Positions 52,995-60,576 of a DNA stretch of 64,000 nt are shown here, one piece after another (position 1 is the first letter of the stretch; each line of letters starts with the position of its first letter). The stretch lies in contig JADJRH010000001.1 in NCBI GenBank assembly GCA_016712345.1, positions 682,001 to 746,000 of the forward strand. Direction: 5' to 3'. The stretch is from Polyangiaceae bacterium. GTDB taxonomy: Bacteria > Myxococcota_A > Polyangia > Polyangiales > Polyangiaceae. The notes below the pieces were generated by a model, which was not told where the DNA came from, searched no databases, and saw nothing but the letters and a program-made list of their open reading frames with translations. The translations under genes were made by a program, and so were the position numbers.

Positions 52995-54762
52995 AGCCCC
53001 GACCGACGGCGTGATTGCTCGACCTCCGAAGCGAGGTTGGGCGGGCGTTGCGCTCGCTGTGGCGAGCATTGCATGCCTGCTCGCAATTAACTACTACGCC
53101 AATCACGGCGTGCTGTGGTTGGCGAACGGGCTCAACTTGGCAGTTGTGGTTGAACTCGACGGTGAACCAATCAAAGTTGATGCCGAAAGCCGCCGAGAAA
53201 CCTGGACCTCCACAGGAGTGCACCGCGTTCGCATTCTTCGCGAAGATGGAACCGTAATAGACGAAGACGCGTTCGTCATTGATCACTGGGGAATATACCC
53301 GCTGAATGTGTACAACGTGTCCGGCGCCGCGTCGATATTTCTGAAAAATGTGGAGTATTCTAAGCGCGGTGCAAAACCGGACCAAGATCAAAATGTTGCC
53401 GATTTTAGCGGGGGAAAGCGATTTTTGTCGGTTGCCCACGTGGCGTACCCGTTCGAAACTCCTCCAACATCCATTAATAGTGAAAGTTATGGCACAGTAA
53501 TAAAGAAACATGCGGAGTGGCGTCCAGGTGGGTATAAATCAACATTTGGCTATTTGGCCGATCGGCGCTCACCTGCGATGGTTGACTTAATGGGTTCACT
53601 TGCCAAGGCTCTACCCGACACAACGGGGGCCTTTGCCGCATTTGCTTTAAACGGAGAGCCTGTTGTGGGCACGGCGGCCATTGCGCAATGGGCCGCCGAA
53701 CAGAAAAAACAGTCACCCGATAACCAGGTGGCCCACCGAGCGTATCAAAACGCAATGATACGGATGGGTAGGCGAGAAGACGTCACCCGCGAGTATCAGG
53801 AAGCGTACGAAAAGGGCGGAAAAACACCTGAAGACGCAATTCTACTGGCACGACTTTTACCTCATGCAGAAGCGCTTCCGCTGTTAACAGGGGCGCTGCA
53901 AACCTACCCATCCAACGTATCCCTTCATGGTAGACTCGGGGTGATCGCTTTGCACGCAAGGGAGTATGAAAAAGCGATCTCCCACTTTGCGTTGGCGACA
54001 ACAGGCCGAGACTATCCGGAATTGGTGGAGCATCACGCCGCCGCGTTGCTTGGGTTGGGGAAGGGCGACGAAGCGGCTGGGCTGCTGGCCCGATGGGCAG
54101 AAGTTGCGACAATCGATGCTTCGGTAGAAAGGATGTATGCGCTCGCGGTGTTGGCAACTCCGGGCAGCAAACTTCCCCCATGGAGGTTTGTGGATAGGAG
54201 GGCTGAGAAATTTGGCAGTGCCGATTACAAGTTTTGGGCGCGCTCCCTCACCGCTGAACCTCCCTCTTTTAAGAACATTTCAAAAGACACGGCCCAGGTA
54301 ATTGGCATTCATGCGGGCGTTTTTGACTCCCCAAAAACCGCCTGGAAAGCGTGCAATTCTGCGTCACCCAACTTGCTCCGCAACGTTGACTCCACCGTCG
54401 CGTTGCTTTTCGCGGCCGAATTTGTGAGAATTGGAGATCTTACCCTTGCTGGGCTTCTCTTTATCGGCCGTCAAGAATTCATGTTTACCTTAAAAGATTT
54501 GGAGCAGTATATTCACCGGGGAACAGAGGTGCCCGGGTTTGAATGGGTGGGTCCGTCTCAGCGGGCGGCATTGGAGTATGTTCGCTATCGCGCGCTCGCA
54601 GCGGAAGGTAAACTTGACGGTCAGTTGTTGGCCACCGCAGCCAGGCGCGACGTCTGGAAGTCACTGGTATCATACGCAGTGAAAAGCTGGCCTTCACCTC
54701 AAAGCCAGGTTCCCATTACAACTCAGGGTAGAGGGTCGGGATCTAAAGGCAGCTCAAAGTAG
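52984..54762 (+). CDS. Membrane-anchored TPR protein
   Basis: The 592-residue protein overlaps the J-like gene by 11 bp, so it is the last gene of the chaperone operon. One N-terminal transmembrane segment (WAGVALAVASIACLLAINYY) anchors it, with a beta-like domain next (LNLAVVVELDGEPIKVDAES, VHRVRILREDGTVIDEDAFV). From about 210 there are TPR-like helices (AQWAAEQKKQSPDNQVAHRA, GRLGVIALHAREYEKAISHF). Family not recognised. The Hsp70, Lon-TPR and J-TPR partners suggest a scaffold for the same complex at the membrane. The 3' end overlaps the convergent histidine kinase gene by 40 bp. Confidence 0.8.
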   Translation: MTSRAPTDGVIARPPKRGWAGVALAVASIACLLAINYYANHGVLWLANGLNLAVVVELDGEPIKVDAESRRETWTSTGVHRVRILREDGTVIDEDAFVIDHWGIYPLNVYNVSGAASIFLKNVEYSKRGAKPDQDQNVADFSGGKRFLSVAHVAYPFETPPTSINSESYGTVIKKHAEWRPGGYKSTFGYLADRRSPAMVDLMGSLAKALPDTTGAFAAFALNGEPVVGTAAIAQWAAEQKKQSPDNQVAHRAYQNAMIRMGRREDVTREYQEAYEKGGKTPEDAILLARLLPHAEALPLLTGALQTYPSNVSLHGRLGVIALHAREYEKAISHFALATTGRDYPELVEHHAAALLGLGKGDEAAGLLARWAEVATIDASVERMYALAVLATPGSKLPPWRFVDRRAEKFGSADYKFWARSLTAEPPSFKNISKDTAQVIGIHAGVFDSPKTAWKACNSASPNLLRNVDSTVALLFAAEFVRIGDLTLAGLLFIGRQEFMFTLKDLEQYIHRGTEVPGFEWVGPSQRAALEYVRYRALAAEGKLDGQLLATAARRDVWKSLVSYAVKSWPSPQSQVPITTQGRGSGSKGSSK

Positions 54763-56123
54763 AAATGGGCGCCTTGGGCTCGGGTGTCATCATACCCCAT
54801 GGTGCCGCCGTGACGCTCAATGAGTGTCTTGGCGATGTGAAGGCCCAATCCTGCCCCGCCCAAACGTCTGTCGTCCGATGTGTCAGCTTGTTCAAAGACA
54901 CCAAAAATCCTGGTTTTAAAGTGTTTTGGAACACCGCTGCCGTGATCGATAATGTTTACCCGAACGGTTGTTTTTAGCCGTCTAACTGTAACCTGAACGG
55001 TTTGACCCTTGGCGGAGTGTTTTAACGCATTCGACAGGAGGTTTAAAATCACCTGGTCAATGCGACTTGAGTCAATATGACAAAAGACTTGAGGGGGAGC
55101 GTCAAACGTGATGGCGACGCCCTGAGACGCGGCGATGGGACTGTGCATGTCAATTGCGTTTTGAATGAGCCGGCTCAGGTTGCAACGTTGGGTGTTCAGT
55201 TCTAATACTCCAAACGAAAGACGCTGAACGTCGAGCAGGTCATCGACCAACTTGGTCAGTCGAACAACGTTTTCGTGCGCGATCTGCATTAACTCGCTTT
55301 CAGTTTTTGGATCGTCGGCCACCACACCGGCGCTCAGAAGTCTGAGCGCTCCGTGAATGCTCGTCAGCGGCGTTCTGAGTTCGTGGCTCACCACACTGAC
55401 CAACTCATCTTTGGAGCGCTCCGCGTCGCGGCGCGCTGTAACATCGTTGGCCGCAACAAGAATAGCTGACAGACCGTTCACAGGGTCGATGATTGAGCGC
55501 GCTTCCAAAGCAAACCACCGAGTGCCATTGAGGGTTAAAAGTTCAACGTCTTCGGAGAGGTGTTGACCCTTTAAGAGCCAATCAAGGCAGCGGTCGGCAT
55601 CAACCTGACGGGCAAATAAAGTTTGGAGGGTAAACCAATTTCCAAACGTTAGGCGGGCGTGCGCGTTGGCGGAAAGGGTAGATCCGTCTGTGGAATGGGT
55701 AGTCACAACGAGCGGTGCATATCGAATGGCGTCCAACCTCCGCAGCAACTCATGATCGGAGGATTGGACCTCGCGCGCCTCCACGAGCAAACCGATTCTA
55801 CCCGAGGGTAGAGGGTAGGTTGAAAATGAAAACGCAAGGCGAACCGGGGCGCGGTTATCCGGGTAGACTGTTTGCTCCATGCGAACAAACGGAATTGTTT
55901 TGAGTTGTTCACGAACGTGAAAGTGGAGCGCCCGTACCGTGTCGGACGCGGGAAATTCGCGATAAGCCAAAAAATCGCGACTGGGAATGTTCCAAAACCG
56001 CAGAGCCGCGTGATTGCCCCAGCAAACGTGCCAATCGTCGATATCGGCGACCCACACGAGCAGGTCGAGCCGGTCGTACGCAGCGAGTCCGGGATCGGTG
56101 AGAGGGACAGTGCGTGCTGTCAC
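54723..56123 (-). CDS. PAS-domain sensor histidine kinase
   Basis: The 466-residue kinase has no transmembrane segment, so it is probably cytosolic. Two PAS-like domains (about 15-120, DLLVWVADIDDWHVCWGNHA; and about 130-225) precede the HisKA helix with VSHELRTPLTSIHGALRLLS, and the ATPase domain has NLLSNALKHSAKG, DHGSGVPKHF and GAGLGLHIAKTLIERHGG. A canonical N-box, G1 and G2 box are present, so it should be active. No response regulator is adjacent. The GTG at 56123 forms a GTGA overlap with a possible small upstream frame. The 3' end overlaps the convergent TPR gene. Confidence 0.9.
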   Translation of the reverse strand: MTARTVPLTDPGLAAYDRLDLLVWVADIDDWHVCWGNHAALRFWNIPSRDFLAYREFPASDTVRALHFHVREQLKTIPFVRMEQTVYPDNRAPVRLAFSFSTYPLPSGRIGLLVEAREVQSSDHELLRRLDAIRYAPLVVTTHSTDGSTLSANAHARLTFGNWFTLQTLFARQVDADRCLDWLLKGQHLSEDVELLTLNGTRWFALEARSIIDPVNGLSAILVAANDVTARRDAERSKDELVSVVSHELRTPLTSIHGALRLLSAGVVADDPKTESELMQIAHENVVRLTKLVDDLLDVQRLSFGVLELNTQRCNLSRLIQNAIDMHSPIAASQGVAITFDAPPQVFCHIDSSRIDQVILNLLSNALKHSAKGQTVQVTVRRLKTTVRVNIIDHGSGVPKHFKTRIFGVFEQADTSDDRRLGGAGLGLHIAKTLIERHGGTMGYDDTRAQGAHFYFELPLDPDPLP

Positions 56124-56352
56124 GAGTCCTCATGAGCGGCCAAATGGCGACAGTCGCCGGCCCAGAATAACCGAACGAGTTCTTTGATAATGTCGTTAAT
56201 GAGACGCCTTTGCGGGGTAGCTGTCAAGAGCGCTGAAAGGGTGCGCAAACCGAGAATTGCGTGCCAAGTCGTGCCGCAATGGGGACGCGGGCGCCCTGCC
56301 CGAACAAACCAATCACCCCAAACCGCGGAGCACAGGAGCCGCGCACCCAACA
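56120..56352 (-). CDS. Possible small protein coupled to the histidine kinase
   Basis: A frame of about 77 codons from ATG 56352 ends in a TGA that overlaps the GTG start of the histidine kinase (GTGA). The end of the frame (RRLINDIIKELVRLFWAG) looks like a helix. There is no recognisable family, and the composition is Arg/Cys/Trp-rich, as in chance frames. The only support is the coupling geometry, so it is doubtful. Confidence 0.25.
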
Positions 56353-56391
56353 TGGTACGAACCTCGCAATACCTGATTTTCGAGGTGCACC

Positions 56392-56994
56392 ATGAACAGG
56401 TGGTTGCGTACAGGTTGGAGAGTTTTTGTACTCGGAACCACCGCATTTTTGGCGGCTTGTGACGATTCAGGGGGTGGCACCGGCGGCAACGGAGGCGGTG
56501 GCGCAAGCGGTGGAGGTGGAACCGGTGGATCTACCTCCTCGGAGTGCGGTGGGCTGTCAGGCAAACAATGCGCAGCCAACGAATATTGCGACTACTCCGA
56601 CAATTCGTGCGGGGCGGCGGACCAACAAGGAACTTGTAAACCGCGACCTGAATCGTGTCCCGAACTGTATAGTCCCGTGTGTACCTGCGCGGGCACGGTG
56701 GCCAGCAGTGACTGCGATGCGTATGGCAGCGGTTCTGACCTGGCCCAAGATGGCGGGTGTACACCACCCGAAGGTATGTTCGGTTGCGGCTCGGGTTTCT
56801 GCGAGGTGGCTACCCAATATTGCCAGAGAACAGGCAACGATGTTGGGGGTGAACCCGATTATTTTGAGTGCAAAGATCTACCCGCGGCGTGCAACCCGGG
56901 ACCGGTCAGTTGTGACTGTTTGGCTGGGGAGGGCTGCGGGTCAACATGCTCGGAAGCCAACGGTGGGTTTACCCTCACCTGCCTCGGCGGTTAA
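56392..56994 (+). CDS. Cys-rich lipoprotein with Kazal-like segment
   Basis: The 200-residue protein has signal and lipobox LAAC (MNRWLRTGWRVFVLGTTAFL then AAC), a Gly/Thr spacer (GGGTGGNGGGGASGGGGT) and about 145 residues with 20 or so cysteines. The pattern CGGLSGKQCAANEYCDY, CGAADQQGTCKPRPESCP, SPVCTCAGTVASSDCDA resembles Kazal-like modules common in myxobacterial lipoproteins. It is probably surface exposed and disulfide-rich. Function unknown; protease-inhibitor-like folding is only a resemblance. It stands alone on the plus strand. Confidence 0.8.
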   Translation: MNRWLRTGWRVFVLGTTAFLAACDDSGGGTGGNGGGGASGGGGTGGSTSSECGGLSGKQCAANEYCDYSDNSCGAADQQGTCKPRPESCPELYSPVCTCAGTVASSDCDAYGSGSDLAQDGGCTPPEGMFGCGSGFCEVATQYCQRTGNDVGGEPDYFECKDLPAACNPGPVSCDCLAGEGCGSTCSEANGGFTLTCLGG

Positions 56995-57065
56995 GCCGCC
57001 ACGCACACGGCCTTTGCAGCGCGGGTTCGGACCCTCTCGCGCGGAGTCCTCATGAATAATGCGGG

Positions 57066-59081
57066 CTAATACCGCGCGGACGCGGCCATGCCGAAGCCCA
57101 AGAAATCGGGAGCAACGAAGGTGCGCAGCGCCACTGTGCCTTCGTTGGGATCACGCTCCACGAAGGTACCGTTGTTGTCGCGCACGTACTGGAGCCAGAC
57201 CAGGACGTTGAGAATTTGACTCAAATCCCAACGTAAACTGACGCGGCCCTGAAAGATGGGCACGGCGTTTCGGTTGAGGGGCAAGATGGCAATATTGCCC
57301 TGTTCGCGAACAACAACGGTACGGTCGATGGGCGCACTGTCGGCATCAATAGATGATGTCTTAAACTGGGAGGGGAACTGCAAGCCCGCACCGATACCGG
57401 GGGTTAGGTGGAGATTGGGAAAGTGGTAGTCGAGTGCCACGGCGAAGAAGAGTTCGTTGGAAGTGCTCGCCGCCTTGGGGATTGTCTGGAATGGGATGAA
57501 GCTCGGTTGATTGCGGAGCACGTAGGGCAAATCACGGTAGATGCCGGTGGCGCTGGCGCGAAGATATCCGCTTTTGATATTCGCCTGAAGGGCGGCGGCA
57601 ATGGCCGGTTGCAGCTCGGTTTGGCCTGCCACCTCAAACGTGGCGAGGTTTTGAAGAAGAACGTCTTCTTCAAGGGAGATAGACCAGCTCGTTTTGCCCG
57701 GAGTGTACGTTTCAGGTTTGAAGATGATTTGAGGCCTGTTCGGGTCGTTGCGGTAGAGAAGAAAGTCAACTGACTGGGGGGCGGGCTGATTTTTATGGAT
57801 AACGACGCGCGCCGCCTCACCGAATGTGTAGACGGGTTGTCCAAAGACGCCGGGTAGGTCAAACTTGCCCTGTTGAAAATAACCGGCGCCGAGGTCAATC
57901 CGAACGACGTCGGCAATGTCAACGTTGGCTCCACCCATGACGCCATAGTTCGTTTGACCGATCTTTACGGCATCCACTTCGTTTGCGCCGCCGGCCCGAA
58001 GGATAATTTCAGTCTGAACAATGGTGGCTGTCTTAAAGCCGATATAAGCGCCCCAATTTTCACCGTCGTATTGGATCTTACCACCGGGAGCGAGGCCCTG
58101 GATGCGTGGGAAGATTGACTGGTTAATGGACGCGGCGGTACCACCCCACGAGATGTCGTAGAGGTAACCTAGGCGCATACGGTCGGTATCGAGCGGGAAA
58201 AGCGTTAGATTGAGGCCGACCTTACCGTCGTCTTTGCCATCTGTATGGTAGAAAACGCGAATGTACGAACCTGAATCGTAAAGCGCTCGATTGAGGTTAT
58301 TGGTGCCTCTCGCGAGTTCACCGAAGTCGATACGCATGTTGACGGCGGCTTCGGTATCGAGGTGTTTTGCGAAGCCGGGGATCTTTTTATAAAGTGAAAG
58401 GTGGGTAAGGTTTTCACGCCCGCCGAAGCGGGAGTTGAGGTTGTCAAAGAAGAGACGGTAGGTGCGCCTGTCGGCGATGCTGGAGTCGGGTGATATCGGC
58501 TGAGCCAAACCGGTTGCGCGAAGGATGTCGTCGTCACCGAATGTCCAGGTGAGACGGGTATCCATGAAGTCGCCGATGCGCGTGGGAAGAACGTCTTTGA
58601 GCGTTTTTTCTTCCGGAGGGGGAGGCGGAGGTGCAACAGGCTTTGTTGTTGTTGTGGTGCCGGCCGGTTGGGTAGGAGTCTCGGTCGGGCCGGGCTTTGG
58701 AGGAGAGCGGAGCGCTGCGGCGCGCTTTTTCGCTTCTTCGGATTTGGAGGATGCGCCCGATGCCACTTGTTCATATTCAGCGGCGGCAATTGCGCCTTTG
58801 CCCTGCTTTTCGTGGCATTCCGCCAGGTCAAACAAGACTTCATCGGGCGGGGGCCCTGCGGCTCCGGGCTTGGATGCTGCCTGGTAGCTCTGCTCAAAAA
58901 GAATGCAGGCTCCGGCAACGTCGCCCGCGGCGAGAGCCGCGCGACCTTTATCGCGCAGTTCAGCCGCGGTTGGAGCGGGCGCCGGAGTGGGCTCGGGCGT
59001 GGGCTGTTGAGCCCAAGCGGGAGCTGTCAGGCACGAAAAAACAAGGGCAATCGTGGGTGCAAGCGTGCGGCGTCTGAGCAT
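57066..59081 (-). CDS. Outer-membrane beta-barrel protein with N-terminal TPR
   Basis: The 671-residue protein has a signal peptide (MLRRRTLAPTIALVFSCLTA, cleaved near AWAQQ), a Pro-rich spacer, TPR-like helices (LRDKGRAALAAGDVAGACIL, FDLAECHEKQGKGAIAAAEY), a second Pro/Thr spacer, and from about 165 a long beta-rich region with alternating aromatic residues (MRLGYLYDISWGG, IDLGAGYFQQGKF, LFFAVALDYHFPNLHLTPGI). It ends SARY; a terminal aromatic residue is typical of barrels inserted by BamA. The N-terminal TPR would be periplasmic. It is the last gene of the minus-strand operon with the nucleotidase and the 493-residue lipoprotein (13-bp gap). Confidence 0.8.
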   Translation of the reverse strand: MLRRRTLAPTIALVFSCLTAPAWAQQPTPEPTPAPAPTAAELRDKGRAALAAGDVAGACILFEQSYQAASKPGAAGPPPDEVLFDLAECHEKQGKGAIAAAEYEQVASGASSKSEEAKKRAAALRSPPKPGPTETPTQPAGTTTTTKPVAPPPPPPEEKTLKDVLPTRIGDFMDTRLTWTFGDDDILRATGLAQPISPDSSIADRRTYRLFFDNLNSRFGGRENLTHLSLYKKIPGFAKHLDTEAAVNMRIDFGELARGTNNLNRALYDSGSYIRVFYHTDGKDDGKVGLNLTLFPLDTDRMRLGYLYDISWGGTAASINQSIFPRIQGLAPGGKIQYDGENWGAYIGFKTATIVQTEIILRAGGANEVDAVKIGQTNYGVMGGANVDIADVVRIDLGAGYFQQGKFDLPGVFGQPVYTFGEAARVVIHKNQPAPQSVDFLLYRNDPNRPQIIFKPETYTPGKTSWSISLEEDVLLQNLATFEVAGQTELQPAIAAALQANIKSGYLRASATGIYRDLPYVLRNQPSFIPFQTIPKAASTSNELFFAVALDYHFPNLHLTPGIGAGLQFPSQFKTSSIDADSAPIDRTVVVREQGNIAILPLNRNAVPIFQGRVSLRWDLSQILNVLVWLQYVRDNNGTFVERDPNEGTVALRTFVAPDFLGFGMAASARY

Positions 59082-59094
59082 GGGTTACCGGCAG

Positions 59095-60576
59095 TCAGTT
59101 GGAGGCTTCGTCGGGGTCATTGGTGGTGCGCAGGCGCACGCACGCTTCTTTGGATGTTAGAACTTGTTCGGAACACGAATCTGTAAAGGTACACACGAGG
59201 TCGTCGGGGCAGCGCGCCTCAATGGTCCAATTGAGTGAACCGCCGGAGAAGTTGCGCATGGTGCCGGTGACGGCAACAAGCTCCTGACCTTTGAACGACG
59301 GCGGATCAAAGTCGGCGATAGCCGATGTTTGAACCTGAATTTGACTGGACCCCTTGCTAACCTTGTAGTTGCCGCGCGCGGAAAAGCCGGTCCACTCGCT
59401 GCACTCGGGGTCGTCGGAGCAAACGTTCGCGCACGAGGCTTCTTTGGGGTTTTCAAAGTCGATCTGACCATCACCGTTCAGGTCGCAGTTGGATGCGTCG
59501 GGCTTGGGTAGATTGTTTTCTACCGGTTTGGGGCCGAAGTTTTTGGCGATGTGGTACCCTTCAATGCGCACCAGGCTCGACTCCAGCGTTTCCATCTTGA
59601 CGGGATCGTTGATAATGGTGGAGTCGAGAATGGTAGGTTCGGGAACCTGACACTCACCCTCGCCCTCTTTGGGAAAGGTGACATCGTACGATGGGAACGA
59701 AAGCTCGGTGAAACCGAAAAATTCAACCAGTGTACCTGAAAAGTACACAAGCCGATCGCAGACGCGCATGCCCGGCGGTGTATTGAAGTTGAAGGCGAAA
59801 ATGCTGTTGGAAGCCCCTTCCGGCCCATTGAGATCGGTGGCGTAAAACCCGTCGCTCGCGACCCGCGTGACAACAACAAATTGCGGATCGGCCGTCCTGA
59901 CCAGGATACCTTCAAATGGGTAGGGCGTTTCTGTTCCGGCGCCTTGAAGATCTGCAATTCGCGGCAGATCGTAGTGAATTTCAGACGAAACCCCGGCGGC
60001 AAATGTGCCCGGCTCTTCAGTATCGTCGTCGGCAAATGCGCAGCCGCCGTCGGCCGGGTAGTCAATAAATCCGTCTTCATCGTTGTCGATGCCGTCGGCG
60101 CAACGGGGAGGTGTGCTTGGGTCGACGGGAACATACCCCACGTCTTCTACCCACAAGCGGCTTGGACCGTAGACGGCGGTGACATACGCGGTACCGGTGG
60201 CCTTACCGTTTACAAAGAGGACATTGCGACCGGTGCCGCCTTCGTTTTCAACCGCATTGACGGCACCGGGCTCCACTTGAACGCGGGCGTACCCATTGTA
60301 ATCAACCGGCTCGCCGAAAGCGTCGAGGGCGGTTAGGTCAAACTGCCAAGCATCATCAACGTCGCCGAGGTTGGGAGGAATGGGAGATTCAAACGTGGGC
60401 GGCGGGTTACCGTTAACGGAGACAATGTTGACTTTGAAAGTGGAAAGGCCACTCAGGTCTTTGGGCCCGCTCGTGCAGGCCTGCGCAAACGCACCGGCCG
60501 AAATCAGGGTGAAGATAGCTAGACTACGCCCACAAAGCCGGACATTTCGGCTTGTGCCGTGATGGGTAGATCTCAT
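59095..60576 (-). CDS. Large lipoprotein with ENDonuclease-like linker motifs, unknown
   Basis: The 493-residue protein has a signal with lipobox AQAC. A first domain (about 35-150) resembles an immunoglobulin-like beta sandwich (YARVQVEPGAVNAVENEGG, FVNGKATGTAYVTAVYGP). Then comes CADGIDNDEDGFIDYPADGG, a D/N-rich calcium-binding-type motif widely seen in myxobacterial surface proteins. A middle domain follows (FEGILVRTADPQFVVVTRVA) and a D-rich NCDLNGDGQIDFE segment. A C-terminal domain (LVAVTGTMRNFSGGSLNWTI) ends in cysteines. No family is assigned, although the middle looks like an OB-type nucleic-acid-binding fold. It overlaps the nucleotidase gene by 4 bp (ATGA). Confidence 0.72.
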   Translation of the reverse strand: MRSTHHGTSRNVRLCGRSLAIFTLISAGAFAQACTSGPKDLSGLSTFKVNIVSVNGNPPPTFESPIPPNLGDVDDAWQFDLTALDAFGEPVDYNGYARVQVEPGAVNAVENEGGTGRNVLFVNGKATGTAYVTAVYGPSRLWVEDVGYVPVDPSTPPRCADGIDNDEDGFIDYPADGGCAFADDDTEEPGTFAAGVSSEIHYDLPRIADLQGAGTETPYPFEGILVRTADPQFVVVTRVASDGFYATDLNGPEGASNSIFAFNFNTPPGMRVCDRLVYFSGTLVEFFGFTELSFPSYDVTFPKEGEGECQVPEPTILDSTIINDPVKMETLESSLVRIEGYHIAKNFGPKPVENNLPKPDASNCDLNGDGQIDFENPKEASCANVCSDDPECSEWTGFSARGNYKVSKGSSQIQVQTSAIADFDPPSFKGQELVAVTGTMRNFSGGSLNWTIEARCPDDLVCTFTDSCSEQVLTSKEACVRLRTTNDPDEASN

